From contig WHUX01000030.1 of assembly GCA_015179025.1 (NCBI GenBank), positions 248,001-312,000 on the forward strand: a stretch of DNA of 64,000 nt. Direction: 5' to 3'. Both the position numbers and the translations under genes were made by a program. This DNA comes from Terfezia claveryi. Its lineage: Eukaryota; Ascomycota; Pezizomycetes; Pezizales; Pezizaceae. The stretch's first letter is position 1. Each line of letters begins with the position of its first letter. The notes under the pieces were generated by a model. That model was given only the letters and a program-made list of their open reading frames with translations. It had not been told where the DNA came from and did not search any database. Below, one piece after another: positions 21,025 to 31,892 of the stretch.

Positions 21025-21562
21025 TGTTAGTGATTGAATGCCGTACATTCATTCATTCCGCCCATGCCTTGCTATTCCACACGCAGCGACCTTCGGCCTA
21101 CAGATCTTATGGCAAGCAACGGCCTTCTCAGGCATTGCGTGCTTTGGCCTTCACAGGCATTGCGTGCTCTGGCCTGCAGATCTTATGGCAAGCAACGGCC
21201 TTCTCAGGCATTGCGTGCTTCGGCCTTCACAGGCATTGCATGCTCTGGCCTGCAGATCATATGACAAGCATCGGCCTTCACAGGCATTACGTGCTTCGGC
21301 CTTCACAGGCATTGCGTGCTACTCATATGTCCTTCTTCTTCTTCACTTTCTTATGTACGTTCATTCATGTATATATATCTCGTTCATTTCCTGTTGGATA
21401 GATGAGAATAATCACAGAACAACGCATCTCTTCGCTGCAATACATCTCTTCACTTCTATATACTCTTCTCTATGTGACAATCTCACTTCGCTCATTCGTA
21501 TTATCCTTCAGTGGACTTTTGGATCTCACTGCTGCCTATACCTCCCTCCTTTATCTCTTAAA
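21025..21562 (+). repeat. 3' LTR of the Copia element
   Basis: 538 bp, same length as the 5' LTR. The five differences all read as C to T or G to A in this copy; three are at CpG sites, one fits CpA to TpA and one CpC to TpC. Confidence 0.95.
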
Positions 21563-21675
21563 ACACACTGCGCCCCAAAACCCCCATCTGTACCAGCCTT
21601 CACATCCGCGTCTCTAGAATCCTAGATTCGCCGTCCATATGAGCCTGCAATTCACTGTCCATATTAGCCTGGATA

Positions 21676-22205
21676 TCCGCTAGAATTGAGCAAGCAACTC
21701 AGCCTAGAATTGAGTGAGGAAATCAGCCTAGAATTGAGTGAGGAAATCAGTAGAGAACTGAGCAAGAATATCACCGAATCGAGCGAGGAAATCAGCCTAC
21801 AATCGAGCGAGCAAATCAGCATACAATCGAGCAAGCAAATCAGCCTAGAATCGAGCAAGCAAATCAGCGAGAAAATGAGCGAGCAAACCAGCATATAATC
21901 GAGCAAGCAAATCAGCCTAGAATTGAGAAAGGAAATCAGCAGAGAATTGAGCAAGGAAATCACTACTGGCATAGAATCGAGCGAGAAAATCAGCCTAGAA
22001 TCGAGTGAGCAAATCAGCATATAATCGAGCGAGCAAATCAGCCTAGAATCGAGCAAGCAAATCAGCATACAATCGAGCGAGCAAATCAGCCTAGAATCGA
22101 GCAAGCAAATTAGCGAGAAAATGAGCGAGCAAATGAGCGAGAAAATGAGCGAGCAAATGAGTAAGAAAATAAGCGAGCAAACCAGGTAGAATTGAGTGAG
22201 CAAAA
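21676..22205 (+). repeat. Satellite-like tandem array, GAGCAAGCAAATCAGC family
   Basis: More than 20 imperfect units of about 24 bp (GAGCGAGCAAATCAGC plus CTAGAATC or ATACAATC). Open frames on both strands are by-products of the periodicity. Confidence 0.9.
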
Positions 22206-22479
22206 TTATTTGGAAGGAATGAACAAGAGAAAAGCTCTAAGTCCTAGCTAGACACATCTTGGAAATAGGGACTTGCCGTGTCTTGCTGCCAGCCATTGGA
22301 TCGACTGGCGCTATCTTAAAACCAGATTACTTGTCTTACCTACAATCATCCCACTGCGTCGGTTGGGGCTCCTCCTGCAATTGGCAAAACCTAGCACAAA
22401 AGAGGAAATACCCATATATGGGAAACGAATGAGAAGACAAACATATAGAAATGATTGCTTTTCGGCCTCGATATATGTA

Positions 22480-22675
22480 TGCAATTCATGCTTCCGCTGG
22501 CTCTAGATATTGGTGTTTTGCATGCTTTTGCTAGCTCTAGGTATTGGTGTTTTGCATGCTTCCGCTGGCGCTATATATTGGTGTTTTTCATGCTTCCACT
22601 GGCTCTGTATATTGGTTTTTTCATGCTTTCGCCAGCTCTAGATATTGGTGTATTTCATGCTAGGAAGCATGACGG
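22480..22675 (+). repeat. Tandem array of ~42-bp units
   Basis: Five units of the form CATGCTTCCGCTGGC, TCTAGATATTGGTGTTTT. Distinct from the preceding array. Confidence 0.85.
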
Positions 22676-22714
22676 AAGTAGATGCTACGTGATGCAGACT
22701 GAGGCAGATGATTT

Positions 22715-22930
22715 CTCATATGGACGCGGATATACAGGCTAAGAAGGACCCTCGATTGCAGGCCCCAATTGCAGGCTCATATGGATACGGATATCTAGGC
22801 TAAGAAAGAACCCCAATTGCATACTCATATGGATGTGGATATCCAGACTAATAGGGACCCCTGATCGCAGGCTAATAGGGACCCCCGATCACAGGCTAAT
22901 AGGGAGCCCCGATTGCAGGCTCAAGGACAT
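22715..22930 (+). repeat. Tandem array of AGGCTCATATGGA units
   Basis: Units built on CATATGGATACGGATATC, AGGCTAA and GACCCCCGATTGCAGG, 20–60 bp long and irregular. Confidence 0.8.
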
Positions 22931-23099
22931 AAATGCCAGCTTGGTGAGTTGTCAATGGTACAAAAACTTGCTCGTTTCGTGGTACACACTGTAGAAGCGG
23001 CGATTCTAGGCAATTAGTATTTTCAGGGAATACAAGAAATCTTCTACTCTGAGCATTGTGTTAACAGACCAGAATATATACATAAGAAAAGCTCTACCA

Positions 23100-23280
23100 T
23101 CTTCCACTTGCTCAATTCTCCACTTGCCCAATCTCCCGCTTGCCCAATCCTCCGCTTACCCAATCCCTCGCTTACTCAATCCCCCGCTTGCTTAATCCCC
23201 ATACCCACTTGCTTAATCCCCCGCTTGCTCAATCCTCATATCCACTTACTCAATCCCCCACTTGCTTAACATCCTGCTAG
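23100..23280 (+). repeat. Tandem array of ~17-bp CCCGCTTGCTCAATC units
   Basis: About ten imperfect units (CCACTTGCCCAATCTC, CCCGCTTGCTTAATCC and similar). This is the fourth different tandem array within 1.6 kb. Confidence 0.85.
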
Positions 23281-23479
23281 CTCTTATATTGAATTCGTAC
23301 ATGGGTGTGGCCCTGATCCAGTATGACAATGGGCATCTCCGATGTTCTTTGACCAAATGTTGCTACAAAATTACCTTCATATCGGATATGTCCCTATTTA
23401 GTACTTTTAATGTCGCTGTGGCCGCTGTGGTGTTGTGGTAAATCCTTGTTGCTATCCGTGACATTGAACAATTTAATCC

Positions 23480-23580
23480 CGTAACGGCCTGGTCCGTTGC
23501 GATATCCAGTCCATACCGGTATGGACCGGGCCATACCGGTATGGCCCGGATCCCGGAACGGACCAGAACATATACACACG
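23480..23580 (-). repeat. Palindrome block with CCATACCGGTATGG, right copy
   Basis: Two perfect palindromes at 23511–23524 and 23531–23544, then CCCGGAACGGACCAGAACAT and ATAC. It is the inverted partner of 14863–15020. Confidence 0.7.
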
Positions 23581-23839
23581 ATACTAGCTAGCTTAAACAC
23601 GAGATACACTGTCTTATAAAAGAATTTCCGGGAAAAAAAAAAAAAAATTCGGAACCATGCCGACAGTGGCATAATTGAGATCTAGTTACACGATCTCCCC
23701 CTCCAAGCGAAATCGTAGCATATTGAACAGCCTCTTTCTTCAGTAATATACTCTCCCTGCTCATCGTCACTTCCTTCCGCCTTCGTGTCTGTTTGCAGGT
23801 CGGGTTGGTCCTCTTTTTGCTTAGAGCTTAAAGATAATA

Positions 23840-24012
23840 AATTACCTGAACTAGATCTAGTCCATTTGACTAAGAGGATTATTAATATAAAATAATATAA
23901 ATGCAAATAGTTAATAAAAAAGAAAAAAGATAAAAGATAAAAATTGAAAGATAAAACAAAATAAAATAGAATAAATAGAATAAATAGAAAAACCAACAAG
24001 TTATTCCATATG
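23840..24012 (-). repeat. AT-rich repeat F, reverse copy, at the island edge
   Basis: Reverse complement of 11138–11310: CTGAACTAGATCTAGTCC, an A/T-rich tract, then AAAACCAACAAGTTATTCC. It is the last repeat before the gene-dense half begins. The 260 bp before it (23581–23839) hold a poly(A) run and no recognised gene. Confidence 0.6.
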
Positions 24013-24103
24013 TATGTATACTGGTATCTTATTGCGGTAACAACGGCCACCCCAGGATCAACTCCAATCCATCCTTTTAAAAACCCCACTCCCGCTAAAC
24101 CAC

Positions 24104-25383
24104 TCAGCCACCCATCACCCCTAACCTCCTCACACTCCCCCACACTCCCACCCCAACCCCCCCCATGGGGATCTTCCTCCCCTCCAACCCCCTATCCACC
24201 AACCACATGCCTACGACAAACTCCTCCCTCCCCAGCCAACCTTTCCCGCCTCTATCCACCAGCCTCCACACCTCTCCCAGCATATCCCGCCCTAGCCGAC
24301 TTCTTCCCCACAGCTCCCTCACCACAAGCGGATGGACCCCTTCGCTTACCATCTCCACCTCCAACCCCGCCTCAGCGAGGAGGGTGTGCATAAGATAGCC
24401 CCGGTTTGCAGCCCATACACCCTCGTATCGTTTGCGATCCTTCTCGGTGATGGTCGACGAGGAGATGTGTACGGGGTGCGTAGATAACGAGTGTTTGTGC
24501 TTGTATTTGTGGGTGGGATTGAGCTTGAGATTGAGATTGAGGGTGGCAGTTTCTTTGGAGGAGGAGGGAGGCGGGGGTGGGCGAGGGCGGCGCATGGTGG
24601 GCTTCAGGCCGGGGGTAGGGGCAGAGCGGCGCCGGCGGAGGGGGGAGGGGGGGCAGGGGTTTTCTTTAGGGGGGGCGCGGGGGAGATAGGGGGTAGGGGG
24701 GTTTGTGCACGGGAGGAGGCGAGGAGGGCGGTGGTGGTGGTGGTGGTGGTGGTGGTGGTGGTGGTGGTGGTGGTGGTGGGGTGTTGTTGGGAGGTAGGGA
24801 TGGACATGGAGCCGGCGTGGGTTCGCGAGAGGGAATCCCGGCGGGCGGTCGATGTTGATGTCCTAGGTGGAGGGGGTTTAGGTGTAGCTGTTGTGCTGTT
24901 TTTTGATGCTGATGCTGATGCTGATGCCTGACCGGGCGCGCGGCGTTTTGGTCCACGGTTTCGCCGGGGCGCGGGGGGGCGGGGGCAGCCCGCGGGGGAG
25001 GTGGCTGCTCGGGGGCGTCGGTGTAGATGTCTTGGTCCGAATCTGAATCTGCGCCGGGGCTCTTAATAGAGAGGGGTTTTGCTAGCGCTTTCCGAGTGGC
25101 GGGGAGGTGAGGTGGGCGGGGAGGGGATGCAGCGCGGGGTTTAAACTCCTTAGAGGCCCGTGTCCGGGTAGACGCAAGAGAAGCCACCGCTGAGCTCCTT
25201 TTCCCGAGAGCCGGGTGTACCGCGGGGAGAAGGGCAGGCTTGTTCCGCCCTGAAGCAGGAGGGGACAGTTGGCTTGCGAGCTGTTGCGGCTCAGGGGCGT
25301 AAAAGTTGACTGCACTGTTTCGCGATTCTCCTTCTTCTTCTTCTTCTTCTTCTTCTTCTTCTTCTTCTTCTTTCTCTTCTTCT

Positions 25384-25415
<32 letters not shown>

Positions 25416-25784
25416 TTCCTCTTCTCCTTTTCCTTCTCCACCCCTTCCTCCGACCCCCCCCCCTCTCCCTCCTACTCCTCCTCCGGGCCCGGTATTGTGT
25501 TTCCTTTGTGCTTGGTTGGTAGGCATCTTGCGGGCCACGCCGCCAAACATGTTTATGAGCGCGGAGGTGTCCCCGATGGATGAAGAGTCAATGGGCATGG
25601 GCCAGGCCATTGTTGCGGCGGCTAGCGAGGGGGAGCACCGATGGGTCGGGTTGTGTTGCGAGGGGGAGGGAGGGGGGTTGTTGTTTATTATGCTAGAGTT
25701 TCGGCTCGGGGGTCGGGGGGATTTCAAGGCGTGGAGGCTTAGGGCTGCTGCCTGGAGGGCGGCGGGGGAGGGGGGCGGTGGCAT
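24104..25784 (-). CDS. IRS4: IRS4-family EH-domain protein
   Basis: The C-terminus (24104–24595) is an EH domain: ITEKDRKRYEGVWAANRG, VVRELWGRSRLGRDMLGEVW, LVDRGGKGWLGREEFVVGMW, LVDRGLEGRKIP, as in yeast Irs4/Tax4, which regulate phosphatidylinositol-4,5-bisphosphate turnover, autophagy and rDNA silencing. The N-terminal part starts at 25784 (ALQAAALSLHA) and is low complexity, with a poly-Glu stretch from TTC repeats at 25329–25434 and poly-Thr/Pro from GGT repeats at 24728–24780. The frame breaks at C runs (24669–24675 and 24640–24656). Two single-base additions would give 560 residues with no intron, so sequence undercalling is likely. The exact join is not resolved. Confidence 0.75.
25329..25434 (+). 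repeat. (TTC)n coding microsatellite
   Basis: TTC units with scattered CTC or TCC encode the poly-Glu tract of the minus-strand IRS4 protein. Length variation here would change the tract but not the frame. Confidence 0.9.
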
Positions 25785-26254
25785 AGAGAAGAGATCTGTT
25801 GGAATGATTTATGAAGGTTGAAAGTGTAAGAAGCCGAGGGGGGAAGGGATAACTTTATATAATCCGTTGCTTATGGTCGTCGAATATATAAATATTTATA
25901 TAATTTTGTAGGGTTGAGGTGAGGTGGTGTAATGCGGTTGCATATGTACATAACATTCAGTATATGCAAGTTAGAAGTTACAATGTATCCAGAGTACTGT
26001 GACTAAGCTGTCTTATGCAGCCACTAGATACATATGTACTTGCAACATACTGCATATACGGTAGTCTACATATGTACTAACTATATTACATACTGTACAA
26101 GCAACAAAACCTCAACCTCCCAAATTATTACCATCGCCAAACATCCCCATCGCTTCGCTTTGCTTGCATATTATATACTCCGTACTGTATATCCAACATC
26201 CTATTTTTGCTTTGCTGCCAAACCCATCCAGCACCTCAACCTCAACAACATACT
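25785..26254. promoter_or_regulatory. Divergent promoter between IRS4 and LIG4
   Basis: 470 bp, AT-rich (ATATATAAATATTTATATAA near 25885), between two genes transcribed away from each other. No conserved operator recognised. A short duplicated theme CATATGTACATA / CATATGTACTAA occurs at 25942 and 26071. Confidence 0.4.
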
Positions 26255-29200
26255 ATGTCCGACGCCGAAGACCACCCCATGCCCGACCATAACCATGAGG
26301 CCGCCCCCGAGCTCATGGACGGCGTCGTGCCCACCACCTCAACCACAAAATACCCTCCCCAAACTTCCCAATTCCTTCCGCACCACATCCCCACCGAGGC
26401 CGAGCTCGACGTCAAATACCCGTACCGCCCAAAGAACCCCAACCCCACACTCCCCTTCCACACGCTCCACGAGGACCTATTCGAGCCGCTGCTCAGCAAC
26501 AAGAAGAAGGTTGGCGTTGGCGGTAGGGGGTTCAAGAACCTCAAGCCGCATGAGGTTCGCCAGGGGATTATCGAGAGGTTTATTGCCATATGGAGGGAAA
26601 AGGTTGGCCCGGACCTTTATCCAGCGTTTAGGTTGAGTGAGTTGTTCCGCCCTTTATGAGCAATTCGGTGGCCGAGAGTGGGGGGAGAAGTCGGGTACCC
26701 TGTAGCTGAAAGCAGCTCTCACCACATCAAGAGTTATAAAATGCTAATTTCTATATTTCAATCGCAAATATCCAGTCATGCCCGACGTACGTCCACTCAT
26801 TGATATAGCCCCCCCCCCCCCCTTCAACTCCTTTTCTAAGTGTGAGTCTAACGCATTCTACCTCCCCCCCTTAGAAAGACCGCGACCGCACTGTCTACGG
26901 CCTCAAGGAGAAAACAATCGGCAAAATGCTCGTCAAACTCATGAAAATCAACAAAACCTCTGACGACGCCCTCGCGCTCTTAAATTGGAGACTCCCTGGC
27001 CGCGGGTCCGCCTCCTCCTCCTCCTCCACCGGCGACTTTGCCGGGCGGTGCTACGAAATCATAAAAAAGCGGCCGATGCGGACTAGCCCCGGGGATCTGA
27101 CTGTCGCGGATGTCAATGACATGTTGGATCGGTTGAGTGCGAGTAGTAAAGAGTACGTGGCTTCCTCCGCCTTAGGGAGAAAGAAGAAGGGGGGTGGGAT
27201 GGGCAGGGGGAGAGGAGTAATATTGAGGATTTGCTGATTTTTGCGGCATACACACACAAAAACACACAGGGAGCAACAACTGCCCATCTTCAACGAATTA
27301 TACAACAACATGAACGCTACAGAGCTAATGTGGGTTATCCGGATAATCCTCAAACAAATGAAAGTCGGCGCCACAGAAAAGACATTCTTTGCCGCATTCC
27401 ACCCGGACGCAGAAACCCTCTTCAACGTCTCCTCCTCCCTCAAGCGTGTATGCTGGGAACTCCACCATCCTACTATCCGTCTTGATAGCACGGAAAAGGG
27501 GGTGACGCTGCTATCTTGCTTCCAACCCCAGCTTGCCCAGTTTCAGAAAAGGAGTTTGGATGATACAGTCAAGGTTATGCAAAGGGGGGGGCAGAGCAGT
27601 TTTGGATTGAGGAGAAGCTCGATGGGGAGAGGATGCAGATGCACATGTCTGAGGGGGCGTTTAGGTGGTGGAGTAGGAAGGCGAAGGATTACACCTATCT
27701 ATATGGCGGTGGCGAAGGGTATAGTGGGGATGGAGAGGGAGAGGAGGGAGATTTAGGTAGTGGTGGAAGTTTGGTGAGATATCTCCAGAATGCATTTGAT
27801 CCTGGAGTAAAAAGGTAGATTCCATTACCCTGAATTCTCATACCCCAGCTAATCTCTCCCCCCCCTCCGGGCAAAACACAGCATCATCCTTGACGGCGAA
27901 ATGATTACCTGGGACCCCACCCTCGACTGCATCGTCGCATTTGGCACCCTCAAAACCGCCTGTCTCGCGCAAGCAAAATCCCCCTTTGACACCACATGCC
28001 ACCGCCCCCTCTTTCGTGTCTTTGACATCCTCTACCTCAACGGCGAGTCTTTAGTAAACTACACTCTCCAGGACCGCCGGCGGGCACTCTCTCGCTCCGT
28101 CCGGTCCGTCCACCGAAGGCTAGAGATCCACAATTATACCCCCGCGAGCACCGCGCAAGAGATCGAAGACTCTTTGCGCAAAGTCGTTGCCGAGGCGAGC
28201 GAGGGATTGGTTATTAAAAACCCGCTATCGATGTACCGGCTGAATGAAAGAAATGATGACTGGATGAAGGTGAAGCCAGAGTATATGACTGAGTTTGGAG
28301 AGGACCTGGACTGTCTTATTGTTGGGGGATATTACGGGTCTGGTCGCCGGGGAGGGTTCCTATCTTCATTCCTCTGTGCGCTAAGAGTAGATGGCTCCTT
28401 TCGCGCTCCTGGCGACCCGGATAATAAGTTCTGGAGTTTCTGCAAGGTGGGGGGAGGGCTGACGGCAGCGGATTACACAAAGATTCAGCACATGACGCGG
28501 GGCAAGTGGATGAAATTCGATCCCAGGAAGCCCCCCAAGGACGTTATTGAGCTTGCGGGCGGGCCGCTGCAGTATGAACGCCCCGATGAGTGGATAAGGC
28601 CGGAGGACAGCCTAGTGGTCGCGATTAAGGCCGCACAGGTGGCTGTGTCGGACCAGTTTAGGATGGGAAAGACACTGCGATTTCCGAGGTTCAAGGCGTT
28701 TAGAGAGGATAAAGATTGGAGGTCGGCGCTTTCGGTTACAGAGTTTTTGAATTTGAAGGCGAAGGTGGATAAAGAACACACGGAGAAAATGAATGTAGAA
28801 AAGAAAGTCCGCCGAGGGGCGGGAGCTGGGCCGAGGAAGAAACGGGAGATTATGGTTATTGGGCAGGAGGGTGTTGGTGCTGCGGTGAAGGCGGAGGATG
28901 GGGGTGAGGGGGTTACTACACCGTTTGCGGGACCAGAAACTATGGTTTTTGATGGACTTTCCGTGTTTATCATGACGGACTCGGTCACCCCTGGGTACAA
29001 AAAGTCGAAGCACGAATTAGAGCAACTTGTCAAGCGGAATGGGGGGAGATTCTTTCAAAGCGAGCGGGCCGTCGAAGGGATTAGGCTTGTGGGGGATAAG
29101 AAGACTGTTAAAGTCTCTGCGGTGATTAAAGCTGGAAAGGGGGATGTGATAAGGCCAATGTGGCTTTTGGACTCGTTGAAGCAGTTTTTGAAGGATAGAG

Positions 29201-29828
29201 ATGGGGGGAAAGGGAAAGGGAAAAGGAGGAGTGTAGATGGGGAAGGAATAAGGTTGCTCCCGCTGGAACCAAAGTATTTACTCCATGCTTATCCAGAGAC
29301 GCAAGAGGCTGCCGAGAGGAATATTGATGAGTGGGGTGATAGTTATTGCAGAGATGTGGAGGGGGGGGAGTTGCAGTATTTACTGGAAAGTTCACCGGTT
29401 GGGGAGATAGATCTTGCTCGGGCTGGAGGTGTGAGAGATGAGATTTTTGGAAGTAGTGAGGGGGAGGGGGACCAGGGGGTGAGGTCAGCCAGTTGCCGGG
29501 GTGGACGTTGGCAAGGTGCGTGGCGTATATTGACGTGCCGGGGGAGGAGGAGGGGAAGGAGAAGGTTGTACCATTGGGGCTGAGGATTGCGGAACAGTTG
29601 TTGATGTTTGCGGGGGCGATGGTCGTGGGGAGTCCGTTTGAAGGGGGGGTCACGCATGTGGTTGTGGATAAGGATAGCGGGGGTTTGGAAAGGGTGAAGG
29701 CGCTCAGGGGGGAATTTGCGAAGAGGATGGAGGAGGGCGGGAGGATACCGTGGGTGGTGGGGAGCGGGTGGGTGGAGGAGTGTGTGAGGGAGAGAACGTG
29801 GGTGGATGAGGGGAAGTGGGTTGTGTAG
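26255..29828 (+). CDS. LIG4: DNA ligase 4, non-homologous end joining
   Basis: Join 26255–26636, 26776–26786, 26875–27152, 27270–27814, 27882–29828; about 1,054 residues once two missing G are allowed for. The N-terminal domain is [20 protein letters not shown] and [20 protein letters not shown]. The adenylation motif with catalytic Lys is [10 protein letters not shown] near residue 340, followed by [11 protein letters not shown] and EGLVIKNP. The OB-fold region has [10 protein letters not shown]. Two BRCT repeats end the protein ([20 protein letters not shown] and [15 protein letters not shown]), the site that binds the XRCC4/Lif1 partner. Exon 2 is only 11 nt. Breaks: G8 at 27584–27591, directly before the active site, and G5 runs at 29460–29478. 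Each needs one extra G, so assembly error is likelier than loss of end joining. Confidence 0.9.
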
Positions 29829-30326
29829 TCATGCAGTTTTTGGAGGTGAATTTTGATTTTGTTAGGATATTCCTTGAATGTTGGAGTGTTGATACAAAGG
29901 ATTTATGTGTTTTTGTTTTCCCGTGAAGTCGTGAAATTGAATTGAGTTGGAATGTTGCCTTGAGACGTACTAATTATTCACGCTGTACTTGTGTAGTGCT
30001 CCTGTGGTGTATTTGGGGCATATCTAAGGGCTGGTACACGGTACTTTTGATATATTTGATATATTTGATATATTTGATACATTTGATACATTTGATACAT
30101 ACATTAGATGCAACTATGCAACAGTGACACGCCAAGAACTACATATGTACTGTACGTATGAAGTGATTTATGCACTGGTTTATTCACTCGTACGCGAAAC
30201 CTGATGCACAACCCAAACTCTCACGTCTCATGCCACAAAAACAACCACTTTTCATCGTGTGCACTTTCAGACCTCAAACTCCAGACCCCTCCCACTACTC
30301 CTCTGCCACCCCAGTAGCCTCCAGCA
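29829..30326. other. Intergenic LIG4–CWF23, with a decamer repeat
   Basis: Six to seven tandem copies of TATATTTGA/TACATTTGAT at 30045–30100. Otherwise unremarkable 3' and 5' flanks of two co-oriented genes. Confidence 0.6.
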
Positions 30327-31573
30327 ATGACCTCCACCACCTCCTTCTACGAGCTGCTCGCCCTTCCTCCGGAATACCACCCATCCCAAGACACCCCCAT
30401 CCCCACCCCCATTCCTGCGGCCCTCCTGCGCAAAACCTACCGCAGAACCTCCCTCCTCTACCACCCGGACAAAAACCCCTCGCCGGACGCCGCCGCGCAC
30501 TTCCACACGCTCACAACCGCATACGATGTCCTCAGCGATGCGGCTGCAAAGCAGGCCTACGACCAGGCGCTTGTGGCGGGGCTGGTGAGGAAGCGCAAGA
30601 GCGAGGTTATGGGGAATGAGAGGAGGAGGTTGAAGGAGGAGTTGGAGGAGCGAGAGAGGGCGGCAAGGAATGCTAATGGTGGAGTGAGTGAGTGTGTGGG
30701 TTGGAAGAAGCAGAAGACGGCGACTGCGCGAGGGGACGAAGAGGCAGAGTTTGAAAGGCAGTTGGGTAGGTTGCAGGAGGAGGGGGTGAGACTGAGGATG
30801 AAGCGGGAGGAGGCGCTACGGAAGGCTGAGATGGAGGCGAAGGAAGAGGTGGAGGAGGAAGAAGAAGAAGAAAAGAGGAAGACGGCAAAGGAAGAAGAGG
30901 AGAAGCCAGAGGGGTCGCAACATGTCATAACAGAATCAATGTTTTCGGAAATGGACAGAACGATATTTATAAAACTCCGCACCGACCATAACCCACCCAT
31001 AATCATCACCGAATCTACCCTAACGAAATCCTTGTCGAGGTTTGGTGAGATATCATCATGTCTAGTCCGCTCGCCGCCTCCGATAGCAGATAACTCCAAG
31101 AAGAAAAAGAAGAAAAAGGAAGAATTAATCACGGGAGTACTGGTGTTTAAGAGTATTCTATCTGCTTACGACGCTGTCCACGCTTTCCGTAATAGACAGC
31201 AGGGTGAGGAGGAGGATGGGGGTGATTCAGTACTGTGGGGGAGAGTCAAGGAGGTGAAATTCGCGGGGGGAAGGACCCGGAAGTATCGGGATTGCTACCA
31301 CGGCGCGCGGAGGCAGAGGCAGCGAAGACAGCAGTGAGGAATCAAATTCTAATAGATGCAGCACAGAATACTGGCGCGGGGAGACAGCCAATGTTCTCAT
31401 TCCGCCCCACCACCACAAGTACTATACCGACGGGAACGCAGAAACTAGGTGTGGGCCTGTCCTCGGCAGATTATGAGAGCGTTACGCTATTGCGCATGAG
31501 GGAAATGGAGAGGAGGATGCTTGAGGCGGAGATTAGGGCGAAGGATGAAAAGGAGATGGAGGCGGAGAGGTGA
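30327..31573 (+). CDS. CWF23: Cwf23/DNAJC17-type spliceosomal J protein
   Basis: About 415 residues if one missing G is restored. The J domain (residues 5–75) has YELLALPPEYHPS, RKTYRRTSLLYHPDKNP and the HPD triplet needed to stimulate Hsp70. A Lys/Glu-rich coiled coil follows (~95–200), then an RRM-like region (TIFIKLRT, SRFGEISSCLV, TGVLVFKSI) and a C-terminal tail with DYESVTLLRMREMERRMLEA. J domain plus RRM is the layout of fission yeast Cwf23 and human DNAJC17, factors of the splicing NTC complex. The frame breaks at a G6 run, 31265–31270: upstream ends VKFAGG, and one extra G continues into KDPEVSGLLPRRAEAEAAK. No intron was found. Confidence 0.8.
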
Positions 31574-31892
31574 TGGTGGAGGTGGTGGTGGAAGTTTGTG
31601 TAATGTCCAGCTTGGATGGTGGGGCCGGTGTTGGCATCTACACAAGTACTGTAGATACCTGTTGCATTTTTTACAGGCTTCGGGCGTTGGTTTTGTTCTT
31701 GGATATATAAGCGTCAAGTTACTAGAAGTTTTTATTACGATACTATGGTTTACCCTGAAACCCAATTTGGAGCATCATCGCTGGTACAGTGAGGAAGGAA
31801 AAGTCTTAACTTTCGATCACCTCTCCCCCTTTCCCCTCTCCCCCTTTCCCCTCTCCCCTCTTTCTACAACCTCGCCTTCACCTCCGCCTCCT
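31574..31892. other. Convergent 3' region, pyrimidine tract
   Basis: Shared 3' flank of CWF23 (+) and the thioesterase (-). The end of it (31815–31880) is a CCCCTCTCCCCCTTT-type tract. No gene seen. Confidence 0.5.

Larger units (their letters stand above)
15316..21562 (+). mobile_element. Ty1/Copia LTR retrotransposon, full length, defective
   Basis: LTRs of exactly 538 bp (15316–15853 and 21025–21562) begin TGTTA and end CTCTTAAA. The element is flanked by a 5-bp target duplication ACACA (15311–15315, 21563–21567). Internal order: primer-binding site, gag with zinc knuckle, protease, integrase, reverse transcriptase, RNase H, polypurine tract, which is the Copia order. I count five LTR differences (about 0.9%), so insertion is fairly recent, yet the coding region has several stops and frameshifts. 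Confidence 0.95.

Noticed and set aside
15316..21562. Repeat-induced point mutation (RIP) as the main cause of Copia decay
   Set aside because: Only one of five LTR differences and one stop fit CpA to TpA; CpG changes dominate in this small sample. Not excluded genome-wide.
21676..23280. CRISPR-like array
   Set aside because: Units are contiguous and imperfect with no unique spacers, and the genome is eukaryotic.
25306..25821. Poly-Ser frame on the plus strand
   Set aside because: Antisense shadow of the poly-Glu tract of IRS4.
26255..29828. LIG4 as a pseudogene
   Set aside because: Only lesions are at G runs and both need +1; all motifs and splice sites are intact, and neighbouring genes show the same artefact.
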